A stretch of 37,965 bases of DNA. It comes from Oscillospiraceae bacterium. Lineage in GTDB: Bacteria; Bacillota; Clostridia; Oscillospirales; Oscillospiraceae. Below the pieces are notes generated by a model. The model ran no database searches. It saw only the letters and a program-made list of their open reading frames with translations, and was not told the origin of the DNA. Below, piece after piece: positions 16,368-25,160 of the stretch; position 1 is the first letter of the stretch, and each line of letters begins with the position of its first letter. The stretch lies in the NCBI GenBank assembly GCA_009784725.1, contig WQXS01000019.1, positions 1-37,965 of the forward strand. Reading direction: 5' to 3'. The position numbers were made by a program, and so were the translations under genes.

Positions 16368-19300
16368 CTAACGAACTACTACATTACTTTCTCCCAGCAT
16401 GGTGCTAAGTTCGGCTATAAACGCATCATGTATTACACATTTAGCCCCAAGCTTTTTGTTTGTGTCTCCAAAGAGAATAACCATCTGTTCTCTCCCCGGA
16501 AACATTGTGTGAACAAGCTTTAATCTTTCATATTCCGGTGTATCCTCGCTGCTTAGTTTTATATATAATTTTTTCTCCGGCTTTACGGGTGTATTTATCT
16601 GCGATTGCTGCGGTGCTTCCGTTGGAGGTGGTTCCCTGTTGCTTATTTCCGGTGATGTTAAATTTTCCGAATCCGATATCGGACGAAGCTTGTCTAAAAC
16701 TATTTGCGGTTCTTTTTCATCCCTTTCGGAGATTTTACCATATGCAATTACCAGTGATTCCGCTTGCATATATCCGCCGGACTCATCTATAACCCGTTGG
16801 AATGCAAGCATCTCTATGGTGCCTGTTCCGTCATCAAGTGAAATATATGCCATCAATGAATTATTGCGTGTCGGTTTGGTTTTTACCGATTCAACTACAC
16901 CTGTGATAATAACCCGCTGGTTATCTTTAAATTTCAGCTTTCCTTCTTCCCGCGCATAATCTGAGATTATATCACCAATGGATACAGCGTTTAATCTTTT
17001 TACGGCATCTCTGTATTCATCCATCGGATGACCGGATAAATAAAGTCCCGTAACCTCGCGCTCCATTCTGGTAAGCTCACCCTTTTTATAGTCAGGTACA
17101 TCGGGAAGCTCTATTTCTCCGAATGATTTTTCACCATTATCGCCCGACATACCGAACATGTCTATCTGACCTTCTACATTTCGTCTGTTATGCTCGGTAA
17201 CACTGTCAATAACAGTCTGGCATATCATCATAAGCTGTCTTCTGTTTGCACCAAGACCGTCAAAGCAGCCGCATTTTACAAGGCTTTCAAGTGCTCTGCG
17301 GTTTAAATCCCCACCGTGCATACGTTTGCAAAAGTCCTCAAAGCTTTTAAAGTCACCATTTTTATCACGTTGACTTGTTATCTCATTAACAAATCCGGAA
17401 CCGATATTTTTTACGGCTACAAGCCCGTATCTTAAATCATTACCCGAAACAGTGAACATCGCATTTGATTTATTTATATCGGGCGGTAATAGTTTGATGC
17501 CGAGGTTTTGACATTCATGTGTATACTCCGCAATATGCCCGAGAGAATATAATACCGATGAGAGTAGTGCCGCCATGTATATCTGAGGGTAATGACATTT
17601 TAAATAAGCGGTCTGATAGGAAATTACCGCATATGCTACAGCATGGCTCTTGTTAAATGCATAATTTGCGAAAGCATATATTTCATCATAAATACTTGAT
17701 GCGATTCTCTTTGGGATGCCGTTTTCAACTGCGCCTTTTATGTTACGCTCCGGGTCACCGTTAATAAATGCTTCTTTTGCACTTTCAATCTCTGTTACCT
17801 TCTTTTTTGACATTGCGCGCCGTATCATATCTGCCTGACCGAGCGAAAATCCTCCAAGCTTTCGAAGAATGTCTATAACCTGTTCCTGATATACAATGCA
17901 TCCGTATGTAACAGATAAAATTGATTCAAGCGACGGATGTTTATATGTTATTTTATCGGGATTGCGGCTGCTTTCAAGAAAACGCGGTATTGACTCCATC
18001 GGACCCGGGCGGTATAGCGCAATAATTGCAGTGATATCTTCGATGGTTTTTGGGCCGAGACCGACACAGACACCGGTCATACCTTGTGATTCCAGTTGAA
18101 AAACACCCGCAGTTTTCCCTTCGGTCAGCATTTTATATGTTTCCGCATCATATTCCGGTATATCTTCAATAGAAAAGTCCGGCTCCGTTTTTCGTATCTC
18201 CTGCACGGCATCTTCAATAATCGTAAGGTTACGAAGACCTAGGAAGTCCATCTTCAAAAGGCCTAACTCCTCGAGGGTATTCATTGAGTACTGCGTAGCA
18301 ATCGAATCATCTTTTTTTGATAATGTAAGCGGAACATACTCACATACCGGCATTTTTGTGACAACAACACCCGCTGCATGTGTACCCGAATCCTTCGGCA
18401 TATCCTCGAGTACCATCGCTGTGTCAATGACACGTTTGATTCGGGGGTCCTCGTCATACATGGAACGAAGCCTGTTTGATGCTTTAAGAGCTTCTGCGAT
18501 TGTTATATTCAAGCGGTCGGGTATTTCCCTCGCAAGTTCATTTTCTTCTTGAAACGTCAGGGACAATGCTTTTGATACACTTCTGACTGCGTTTTTCGCT
18601 TTAAGAGAATTAAAGGTTACAATCTGTGCAACTTTATCCGCTCCGTACTTTTGCTTAACATAGTCAATTACCTCGCTTCGTCTCCGTTCGCAAAAGTCCA
18701 TATCAATATCCGGCATACTGACACGTTCCGGATTTAAAAATCTTTCGAAATAAAGATTATACTTAAGCGGGTCAATCGCAGTAATTCCAAGGCAATATGC
18801 AATTATACTTCCTGCGGCGCTGCCTCGTCCGGGACCGACGGGAATTCCGTTTTTCCTGGCAAAATCAACCGAATCCGCAACTATGAGAAAATAGTCGATA
18901 AACCCCATATCTTCAATCATATCGAGCTCGTACCGGAGCTGCTTACCGACATCAGGGTTATCCGTTCCGTAGAGCTTTTTCGCGCCTGCAAGACATAGTT
19001 CCTTTAAATAATCAGCGGCATTTGTTTTCCCGGGCGGCAGTGAAAATTCCGGAAGATGGTATTTTGAAAAATCAAAGTCAAAATTGCATTCATCAGCGAT
19101 TTTAGTTGTGTTGTCATACGCTTCGGGATATTCGGGTAACAACAAACGCATTTCATCCTCGGATTTTATATAAAACTCTTCCGATTCAAAGCGCATCCTG
19201 TCGGTATCGTCAACTGTTTTTCCGGTCTGGATGCACATAAGCACGTCCTGTGCCTCTGCACCGTCCTTGTTTGTGTAATGTGCATCATTTGTTACAACAA

Positions 19301-19898
19301 GCGGAATACCTGTTTCCTTATGAATCCTAATAAGTCCGTTATTTGTTTCAGACTGCTCTGTATAACCTTGATCTTGAAGCTCTAAATAGAAATTACCTTT
19401 GCCGAATATTTGCTGATATTCCAAAGCTTTTTCTTTTGCTTCCTTAAATCTGCCGCTTAAAATTAATCGCGGAATTTCTCCGGAAATACAGGCAGAAAGT
19501 GCGATAAGACCACTGCTGTATTCTTTTAGCAGGCTTAAATCAACTCTGGGTTTTATGTAAAAACCTTCCGTAAATGAAGAACTGACTATATGGCAAAGAT
19601 TTTTGTACCCTGTTTCATTTTTACAAAGCAATATTAAATGATGTCGTGTGGAATCGAGCTCGTAATCTTTGTCGAATCGTGTTCTTGCTGCTACATATAC
19701 TTCACATCCGATAACAGGTTTGATTCCGGCTTCTTTTGCTTCCTTGTAGAAATTTACGGCTCCGTACATAGCTCCATGGTCTGTAACGGCAACACTTGTT
19801 TGTCCGAGTTCTTTAACACGTGCAACAAGGTCGCGTATTCTGCATGCGCCGTCAAGTAAACTGTATTCACTATGAACATGCAAGTGTACAAAACCCAT
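16368..19898 (-). CDS. dnaE: DNA polymerase III alpha subunit
   Basis: Replicative C-family polymerase of 1176 residues. The N-terminal PHP domain begins FVHLHVHSEYSLLDG. The palm carries GPGRGSAAGSIIAYCLGIT and the catalytic PDIDMDF at about 395-402. The finger region has NYAFNKSHAVAYA, and a tandem HhH and an OB-fold (VIITGVVESVKTKPTR onward) lie in the C-terminal third. The length and domain order fit DnaE (DnaE1/DnaE3 type), not PolC: there is no exonuclease insertion. ATG at 19896-19898. A TTGACA-17-TATTAT promoter lies upstream, after the terminator of the sigma operon, so this gene probably heads the minus-strand run that reaches DUF368. Confidence 0.96.
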   Translation of the reverse strand: MGFVHLHVHSEYSLLDGACRIRDLVARVKELGQTSVAVTDHGAMYGAVNFYKEAKEAGIKPVIGCEVYVAARTRFDKDYELDSTRHHLILLCKNETGYKNLCHIVSSSFTEGFYIKPRVDLSLLKEYSSGLIALSACISGEIPRLILSGRFKEAKEKALEYQQIFGKGNFYLELQDQGYTEQSETNNGLIRIHKETGIPLVVTNDAHYTNKDGAEAQDVLMCIQTGKTVDDTDRMRFESEEFYIKSEDEMRLLLPEYPEAYDNTTKIADECNFDFDFSKYHLPEFSLPPGKTNAADYLKELCLAGAKKLYGTDNPDVGKQLRYELDMIEDMGFIDYFLIVADSVDFARKNGIPVGPGRGSAAGSIIAYCLGITAIDPLKYNLYFERFLNPERVSMPDIDMDFCERRRSEVIDYVKQKYGADKVAQIVTFNSLKAKNAVRSVSKALSLTFQEENELAREIPDRLNITIAEALKASNRLRSMYDEDPRIKRVIDTAMVLEDMPKDSGTHAAGVVVTKMPVCEYVPLTLSKKDDSIATQYSMNTLEELGLLKMDFLGLRNLTIIEDAVQEIRKTEPDFSIEDIPEYDAETYKMLTEGKTAGVFQLESQGMTGVCVGLGPKTIEDITAIIALYRPGPMESIPRFLESSRNPDKITYKHPSLESILSVTYGCIVYQEQVIDILRKLGGFSLGQADMIRRAMSKKKVTEIESAKEAFINGDPERNIKGAVENGIPKRIASSIYDEIYAFANYAFNKSHAVAYAVISYQTAYLKCHYPQIYMAALLSSVLYSLGHIAEYTHECQNLGIKLLPPDINKSNAMFTVSGNDLRYGLVAVKNIGSGFVNEITSQRDKNGDFKSFEDFCKRMHGGDLNRRALESLVKCGCFDGLGANRRQLMMICQTVIDSVTEHNRRNVEGQIDMFGMSGDNGEKSFGEIELPDVPDYKKGELTRMEREVTGLYLSGHPMDEYRDAVKRLNAVSIGDIISDYAREEGKLKFKDNQRVIITGVVESVKTKPTRNNSLMAYISLDDGTGTIEMLAFQRVIDESGGYMQAESLVIAYGKISERDEKEPQIVLDKLRPISDSENLTSPEISNREPPPTEAPQQSQINTPVKPEKKLYIKLSSEDTPEYERLKLVHTMFPGREQMVILFGDTNKKLGAKCVIHDAFIAELSTMLGESNVVVR

Positions 19899-19937
19899 AC
19901 TTAACTCACTTCATAAAAGCTGTATTTTTATCCGAGT

Positions 19938-19966
19938 ATAATACCATAAAAACGCCTGTGTGTCAA
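19938..19966 (-). promoter_or_regulatory. dnaE promoter
   Basis: On the minus strand, -35 TTGACA (19961-19966) and -10 TATTAT (19938-19943) are separated by 17 bases, with TGG before the -10. The expected start is near 19931, about 30 bases before the dnaE ATG. Confidence 0.75.
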
Positions 19967-19970
19967 AATG

Positions 19971-20007
19971 ATTCAACCCCGCTCAATGCTTTTGAGCGGG
20001 GTTGAAT
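19971..20007 (-). terminator. terminator of the dusB–sigma–anti-sigma operon
   Basis: A 16-bp perfect stem (ATTCAACCCCGCTCAA with its complement) closes a five-base loop 12 bases after the anti-sigma stop codon. A short run TTTT follows on the minus strand. The hairpin ends four bases from the dnaE -35 element. Confidence 0.8.
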
Positions 20008-20019
20008 TTCATGCATTAT

Positions 20020-20985
20020 TTATCTTATTATAAACTCTCCCGCAATGTAAAAAGCAGGTTTATCGGAATTTGAATATTTAATCTGTTTTACAATACGGTA
20101 TGTCCCTTCGGGAAGAGGTCCGTACATCACCGACCAATCGGCTATCAGTGAAATGTCATCACCCGGCTGCCCGATAAACAGTCCGCCGTTAAAACCAAAA
20201 TCACTCTCTTCTGCAACTATGTCGACCCATGTTGCGTCACTAAATACCTGTATGAAAAACTGCTCGCCAAACTCTATTTCATCATCCTGTTTATTTGAAA
20301 TAGTATATATTACTCCGGCCGGGGTGAGAGAATTTTCATCTATGGTGAGCGGTATCAGCGGTTCTGCCGATACTTCTATATCCGAGCTGCGGGTTTGGAG
20401 TGGTCCCGTTTGTGAACGCCGTGATGGCAATGGTGCCAAGTCATCTGTCACCTGCGACGTCATATCAATACTTTCATTGGTAGCAGAACCTCCGGTGGTA
20501 AACCCTCCGCCGGTGTCCGCCTCCTCAGGAGCCATATTGTCTTCACCACCCATATCATAGGCATATGAAGCAGTTTCAGGCATGACATTTAATGCGTCCG
20601 ATGTTTCAGGTGCGCTGCTTCCTGCAGGCATAAATGCTCTTATAGGATTCCAAAATTGAAACACAAGAAGCATAACTACCAAACATGCAGCTATCGGTGC
20701 ATATCTTGTAAGAATATATCTGTATTGCCTTCGTTTTTTGCTGATTGTCGCTTTTTGCGGTGTTTCCTCGTTTTGGATTCTGTTCATAACACCTATACAT
20801 AATGCATCAGGTGCAGGAACGTTTGTATCATTTACAGAGCTTGATATTTCACCGTACATCTTAAGGATGGCGGAGCAGTTTTCGCAAATAACAAGATGAT
20901 CTTCAACAAACTTCTTATTTGAATCATTTAACTCGCCGTCTGCATATGCACACAATAACTCCGCAATTCCAACACAGTTTTTCAT
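20020..20985 (-). CDS. zinc-finger anti-sigma factor with C-terminal Ig-like domain
   Basis: The protein has 321 residues. Residues 1-45 hold an anti-sigma zinc finger (zf-HC2 type) with His30-x3-Cys34-x2-Cys37 after CAYADGEL. A single membrane helix lies at about 96-112. A Ser/Thr/Glu-rich linker follows, then residues about 215-321 outside the cell (SNKQDDEIEFGEQFFIQV, then PLPEGTYRIVKQI), which resemble a Gram-positive Ig-like domain family (Big_14-like). The topology suggests that an extracytoplasmic signal releases the partner sigma factor. It starts one base after the sigma gene stops, and its product presumably binds that sigma. Confidence 0.85.
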   Translation of the reverse strand: MKNCVGIAELLCAYADGELNDSNKKFVEDHLVICENCSAILKMYGEISSSVNDTNVPAPDALCIGVMNRIQNEETPQKATISKKRRQYRYILTRYAPIAACLVVMLLVFQFWNPIRAFMPAGSSAPETSDALNVMPETASYAYDMGGEDNMAPEEADTGGGFTTGGSATNESIDMTSQVTDDLAPLPSRRSQTGPLQTRSSDIEVSAEPLIPLTIDENSLTPAGVIYTISNKQDDEIEFGEQFFIQVFSDATWVDIVAEESDFGFNGGLFIGQPGDDISLIADWSVMYGPLPEGTYRIVKQIKYSNSDKPAFYIAGEFIIR

Positions 20986-20986
20986 C

Positions 20987-21610
20987 CTACTCCACCTCCT
21001 TTTGGTGTTCTTGAATATTTAGACGGAAACTGTCGGGAAATGTTCCTTTTTGTTTAAGTATCTCTATTAGCTTCAATCGTGCTCTGGCAAGACGCGACTT
21101 TACAGTGCCTTCATTAATTCTGAGAGACTTAGCTATTTCGTCATAACTCATGCCGGCTATTTCCCGCATAACGAGTACTTCACGGTGTTTGAGCGGAAGC
21201 TCTTTAATACCTTCATCTATGTTTTTCCGCATTTCCTTGCGCAGTATTGTATCCTCCGGAAGATTGCGGATATCAGGTATCTCAAGCGGAGCCGTATCGC
21301 CGCTTTCGTCTTCATGATAGAGTGATGTTGTGGTTGTTTTAGGTTTTTTACGCAGAAAGTCAATGCACAGATTATAAGTCAGCCTGTACATCCAAACCGA
21401 AAAGCGGCTGTCTCCGCGGAAATTACGAAGCTGCCTGAACGCTTTGACAAATGCCTCTTGAGATATATCAAGCGCATCATCTTCATTGCGTGTCATTTTC
21501 AGAGCAAGGTTATATACGTTTTTTTGATTTGTAAGTACCAAACCTTCAAACGCATTCTTATCTCCGCCGATGACTCTTTGTATTATTTCTTCTTCCAGTT
21601 CTTTGTTCAT
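20987..21610 (-). CDS. ECF-type RNA polymerase sigma factor
   Basis: The protein has 207 residues. Region 2 spans about 20-95 (DALDISQEAFVKAFRQL, then FSVWMYRLTYNLCIDFLRKK). Region 4 spans about 140-190 (LPLKHREVLVMREIAGMSYDEIA, then EGTVKSRLARARLKL). There is no region 3, as in ECF sigma factors. It is followed by an anti-sigma gene. Its start codon overlaps the dusB stop in an ATGA arrangement, so translation is coupled to dusB. The target promoter is not known; autoregulation would be usual, but no duplicated ECF-type promoter motif was recognised in the window. Confidence 0.93.
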   Translation of the reverse strand: MNKELEEEIIQRVIGGDKNAFEGLVLTNQKNVYNLALKMTRNEDDALDISQEAFVKAFRQLRNFRGDSRFSVWMYRLTYNLCIDFLRKKPKTTTTSLYHEDESGDTAPLEIPDIRNLPEDTILRKEMRKNIDEGIKELPLKHREVLVMREIAGMSYDEIAKSLRINEGTVKSRLARARLKLIEILKQKGTFPDSFRLNIQEHQKEVE

Positions 21611-22620
21611 AACTCTCTTTTTATGCCCTCGGTAATTTCACGTAAATCATCAATTGTGGTTGCTTTGGAAATTTTTTCTTTAAAGTATCCTGCGTACGGT
21701 ACTCCCCTTAAATACCATGAATAGTGTTTTCTCGCTTCGAGACATGCTATCTTTTCACCTTTTTGCTTCGCTGCTATTTCAAATTGCCTTAGTGCGGTTT
21801 CCGCACGTTTCCCTATCGGCGGTACAAGAGATCCCGGGCCGGGAGGACGGTTCTCGCAGTCAAGGGGACGGTTCTCGCGGCTGTCGTTTTTCAGCAGCTC
21901 TGCCGCCAGCTCAAAGAGCCAGGGGTCACCCATTGCACCTCTTGCTATCATTGCCATATCGGCTCCGGTGTAGTTAAGTATCTTCACAGCATCTGCAGGT
22001 TTGAAAATATCGCCGTTTGCAATAACCGGAACACTTACTGCCTGCTTAACTTCTTTAATTATATCCCAGTCTGCCTTGCCGGAGTACATTTGCGTCCGTG
22101 TTCTGCCATGAACCGTTATTGCAGACGCTCCTGCTTCTTCTGCCATTTTCGCAAACGAAACGGCATTAACATTTCCTTTATCCCAGCCTTTCCGTATTTT
22201 AACTGTTACAGGTGTTTTTACTGCTTTTACTACGGCGTTAATTATTCCCATTGCTTTATCAGGGTCTTTCATAAGTGCGCAGCCGTCGCCGCTTTTTACA
22301 ACCTTACCGACAGGGCAGCCCATATTTATATCAATAAAATCTGCTCCCGATATTTCAAGCGCTTTGATTGCTGCTTCCGCCATACATTCAGGCTCGCTTC
22401 CGAATATCTGAACTGCCGACGGGTGTTCATCATCCCCGAGCTGCAGCAGGCTTTGTGTCTTACGGTCCTGATATACAAGTGCTTTTGAGCTTACCATTTC
22501 GGTATATGTAAGCCCCGCTCCAAGCTCACGGCATATCGTACGAAACGCAAGGTCCGTAACCCCCGCCATAGGCGCAAGAGCAAGCCTTGAGTTGATGATA
22601 ATATCACCTATTTTTATCAT
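21607..22620 (-). CDS. dusB: tRNA-dihydrouridine synthase
   Basis: FMN-dependent reductase making dihydrouridine in the tRNA D-loop. With the start at ATG 22618-22620 (MIKIGDIIINSRLALAPMAGVTD) the protein has 337 residues. Catalytic Cys102 lies in NMGCPVGKV; KIRKGW, HGRTRTQMYSG and ARGAMGDPW are FMN/tRNA-site motifs. An upstream extension of 41 codons is open but has a Cys-rich, non-family sequence, so I do not use it. Residues about 239-262 are an insertion relative to the family and contain ENRP twice, seven residues apart, encoded by dispersed repeat 21845-21878. No ribosome site precedes this ATG; a promoter places the start of transcription on it. It overlaps the sigma gene. Confidence 0.92.
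   Translation of the reverse strand: MIKIGDIIINSRLALAPMAGVTDLAFRTICRELGAGLTYTEMVSSKALVYQDRKTQSLLQLGDDEHPSAVQIFGSEPECMAEAAIKALEISGADFIDINMGCPVGKVVKSGDGCALMKDPDKAMGIINAVVKAVKTPVTVKIRKGWDKGNVNAVSFAKMAEEAGASAITVHGRTRTQMYSGKADWDIIKEVKQAVSVPVIANGDIFKPADAVKILNYTGADMAMIARGAMGDPWLFELAAELLKNDSRENRPLDCENRPPGPGSLVPPIGKRAETALRQFEIAAKQKGEKIACLEARKHYSWYLRGVPYAGYFKEKISKATTIDDLREITEGIKREL
21845..21878 (+). repeat. dispersed repeat in dusB, two units 21 bp apart
   Basis: GGACGGTTCTCGC occurs at 21845-21857 and 21866-21878, offset by 21 bases. The 18-mer AGTCAAGGGGACGGTTCT at 21858-21875 is identical to the reverse complement of 6266-6283 in the DUF368 gene. The frame of dusB is kept. Confidence 0.7.
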
Positions 22621-22626
22621 AAATAC

Positions 22627-22656
22627 ATAATACCACACTGAGCAATTACTGTGCAA
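22627..22656 (-). promoter_or_regulatory. dusB promoter, possibly leaderless
   Basis: On the minus strand, TTGCAC (22651-22656) and TATTAT (22627-22632) are 18 bases apart, with TGG before the -10. Counting the last base of the -10 as -7, position +1 is the A of the dusB ATG at 22620. There is no Shine-Dalgarno sequence in front of that ATG. Confidence 0.45.
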
Positions 22657-22705
22657 TTGTATTTGTATTGTTGAGCAGCAGACGTTGCGGCGAACACGAA
22701 AAGGA

Positions 22706-22728
22706 ACTGTTGCAAAATGTGCAACAGT
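22706..22728. promoter_or_regulatory. 9-bp-arm palindrome upstream of the dusB promoter
   Basis: ACTGTTGCA and TGCAACAGT flank a five-base centre (AAATG). It lies about 50 bases upstream of the dusB -35 in the 374-base divergent region before the U32 gene. It may be an operator; no protein can be assigned. Confidence 0.35.
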
Positions 22729-22810
22729 GCATGAACTCCACAAGGTAATCGTTTTCTTTATAGAAATTTATTTTTTTTGCAGTATATAAGTTGGCAAATT
22801 AAGTTATTAT

Positions 22811-22859
22811 TGAAAATATGACACACAGTTGTCATATTTTCATGTTATATTGACATGAA
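22811..22859. promoter_or_regulatory. two adjacent inverted repeats upstream of the U32 promoter
   Basis: A perfect 13-bp inverted repeat (22811-22823 TGAAAATATGACA, six-base centre, 22830-22842) is followed by a 7-bp one (TTCATGT at 22839-22845 with ACATGAA at 22853-22859). They lie about 70 to 120 bases upstream of the extended -10 of the U32 operon. The first has the same arm length as the pyrE promoter palindrome but another sequence. Confidence 0.4.
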
Positions 22860-22927
22860 GAAGCTCCAAAACGGCATTTTGTTTACAAAAGTTTTTGATT
22901 TAAAGTATGGCATTTTGGGCATAAATG

Positions 22928-22936
22928 TGATATACT
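22928..22936 (+). promoter_or_regulatory. extended -10 promoter of the U32–mreCD–mrdA–uvrA–mnmG run
   Basis: TGATATACT inside AATGTGATATACTA, identical over 14 bases to the pyrE promoter. The expected start is about 22943, giving a leader of about 52 bases before the GTG start. Confidence 0.55.
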
Positions 22937-22994
22937 ATGTCACTATTTGTAACTTTTAATTAACTTTAGAAACTTTGGAGTTTGGAGAATTCTT

Positions 22995-25127
22995 GTGCTC
23001 GAAATATCATCTCCTGCAGGTTCGCCCGAGGGAGTTATCGCATCAGTTCAAAACGGAGCTGACTCAGTTTATCTGGGTTTTAAAGAGTTTAATTCATGTT
23101 TGGACGCAGAAAATTTTACATTTGATGAGTTCGGGCGTGCTCTTGAATATTGTCGTGTTCGGGGTGTAAAGACCTATCTTACACTTAATACTCTTGTGTC
23201 CGATTATGAGCTGCCTGTTATTGCACATCAGGTAAAGGAAGCAAACCGCTACGGTATTGACGCTGTAATAATACGGGATTTTGGTGTTATGCAGGCAGTT
23301 AAAGAGGTTGTTCCCGAGGTTCCGTTACACGCAAGTGCCGATATGAATGTGCATAACCTTGAAGGCGTTAAAATGGCAGCAGCAATGGGGTTTTCCCGTG
23401 TCACCATAGCACGGGAGCTGTCACGGAAAAAAATAATACATATTTGCAGATATTCTCCCATTGAAATAGAGATATTTGTTCACGGAGCCTTATGCATGGG
23501 ATATTCCGGGCAGAGTTATATGAGTGGGCTTTTAGGAGGCAAAAACAGCAACCGCGGTCCCTGCTCCGAACCTTGTCAGTTGAATTACAGCACAGCAGGA
23601 CATGTAATCACATATCCTCTTGCCCTTAAAGATAATTGCCTTGTAAGATATCTCGAAGATATTGAATCGATTGGTGTTGCAAGTGTAAAAATAGACGGAC
23701 GTTCAAAACGCCCCGAGTATTCTGCGCTGGTAACAGGTATATATTCAAGAGCAGTACGAGGCGTAAAGGCACCAACCCAAGAGAGCATTAAAATGCTTCA
23801 GAAATCATTTTCCAGGCAGGGCTTCACCGACGGGTATTATACGGACAGGCGTGATATAAATATGCTTGGTGTCCGTGACGAGGATAAAAGGTCGGATACT
23901 GCATTATTTTCATCAACCCGCAAAAGTTACTTAAACGGCGAATTTCAACGTGTGCCTATTCGATTTGTAGGTTCGGTTAAAGAAGGAAAACCGGTAAAGC
24001 TTGCTGCTGCCGATGATATGGGAAACTCTTCCGTTGTCTACGGTCCCGTTCCCGAAAAGGCTTTTCATAAAGAAATAACAAGTGCTTTTTTACAGACGCA
24101 GCTCCACAAAACATCAGGTACGCCGTTTGTCTGCCTTGGTGTTAAAGGAACGGTTGAACCGGGGTTGACAATACCGATGTCCGCTTTTAATGAAATGCGC
24201 CGTGAAGCATTCGCAGAGATTCTTGAACAGAGAAAACCCTTATCGATGCGTGCCGAAGGCAAATATTCACCAAACTGGTTACCCGATGAAAATGATTTAC
24301 CCGAAGAAGATGAACCGGTTGTCCACTCGTCAACTCCTCCCGCAATAACGGTTTCTTTATCCGGAGAAAATCAAATATCTGACGAGCTGATAGAGCTGAG
24401 CCCAAAAATACTATATATTCCGGTCACGGAGTTTGATTTTGAATCAAAAATGATAAATAAATTAATTAAAAACAGGGAAATAACAGTTGCTGTTTCGTTG
24501 CCGCGTGTTATTCATGATAACGAAAAAAAGCAACTTACGGGAATGCTCGGGAAGGCAAAAAAACTTGGTGTAAATACTGCGCTTGTAAGCAATATAGGTC
24601 ACATACAATTTGCAAAAAAGCATGGAATGGTTGTGCGGGGTGATTTCGGATTTAATGTTAATAATTCCGAGACCTTGTATGTTCTCCAAAAGCTGGGGTT
24701 AATATCCGCAACATTAACATTTGAGCTTCCTCTTACCGAGCTTCGGGATATTGTTAAACCGATTGATACAGAGCTTATAACGTACGGACGTTTGCCGCTG
24801 ATGATTACGGAAAACTGTATTGTAAGAAATTGCACAGATGCATGTACATGTGACAGTTTTACAGGTCTTATAGATGAGCAGGGTGCAGTTATTCCCGTAG
24901 AGCCGGACTTTAATTGCCGAAATATCGTATTAAATCCAAAGAAGTTATTTATGGCAGATAAAAAACGGACAATATCCACTCTTGGAATTTGGGCTGAAAG
25001 ACTTAGTTTTACAACAGAAAATGCAATCGAATGCGTAACTGTATTAAAAAGATATATGGGTCAAGGGGATTTCACGCCGACGGGATTTACAAGAGGAATG
25101 TACTTCAGACACACAGCGCAGGATTAG
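22995..25127 (+). CDS. U32 family peptidase/tRNA-rRNA hydroxylation-type protein, long form
   Basis: The protein has 710 residues. It starts at GTG 22995 (GGAG seven bases upstream) with LEISSPAGSPEGVIASVQNGADSVYLG, typical of U32 proteins. The U32 signature is at about 160-195 (FVHGALC, SGQSYMS, NRGPCSEPC). The signature cysteine after SGQ is Ser174; Cys167, Cys190 and Cys194 are kept. Related UbiU/UbiV, and by inference TrhP/RlhA, use such cysteines for a 4Fe-4S cluster. The C-terminal domain ends with NCIVRNC, then CTCDSFTGLIDEQG, typical of the long YrrO/YdcP-like form. Known relatives act in RNA hydroxylation or quinone synthesis; peptidase activity is doubtful. It heads a run, 33 bases before mreC. 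Confidence 0.85.
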   Translation: MLEISSPAGSPEGVIASVQNGADSVYLGFKEFNSCLDAENFTFDEFGRALEYCRVRGVKTYLTLNTLVSDYELPVIAHQVKEANRYGIDAVIIRDFGVMQAVKEVVPEVPLHASADMNVHNLEGVKMAAAMGFSRVTIARELSRKKIIHICRYSPIEIEIFVHGALCMGYSGQSYMSGLLGGKNSNRGPCSEPCQLNYSTAGHVITYPLALKDNCLVRYLEDIESIGVASVKIDGRSKRPEYSALVTGIYSRAVRGVKAPTQESIKMLQKSFSRQGFTDGYYTDRRDINMLGVRDEDKRSDTALFSSTRKSYLNGEFQRVPIRFVGSVKEGKPVKLAAADDMGNSSVVYGPVPEKAFHKEITSAFLQTQLHKTSGTPFVCLGVKGTVEPGLTIPMSAFNEMRREAFAEILEQRKPLSMRAEGKYSPNWLPDENDLPEEDEPVVHSSTPPAITVSLSGENQISDELIELSPKILYIPVTEFDFESKMINKLIKNREITVAVSLPRVIHDNEKKQLTGMLGKAKKLGVNTALVSNIGHIQFAKKHGMVVRGDFGFNVNNSETLYVLQKLGLISATLTFELPLTELRDIVKPIDTELITYGRLPLMITENCIVRNCTDACTCDSFTGLIDEQGAVIPVEPDFNCRNIVLNPKKLFMADKKRTISTLGIWAERLSFTTENAIECVTVLKRYMGQGDFTPTGFTRGMYFRHTAQD

Positions 25128-25160
25128 TTTTAAGCAACAAAAAGGCATTGGTATAATTTT

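Noticed and set aside
22621-22743. 41-codon upstream extension of dusB
   Set aside because: Cys- and Val-rich sequence without similarity to DusB; the family start MIKIGDIII lies at 22620, and promoter-like elements fall inside the extension.
22855-22959. 34-codon plus-strand frame starting MKKLQNGIL in the dusB–U32 region
   Set aside because: No ribosome site, and it spans the U32 promoter, so it would not be transcribed in full.
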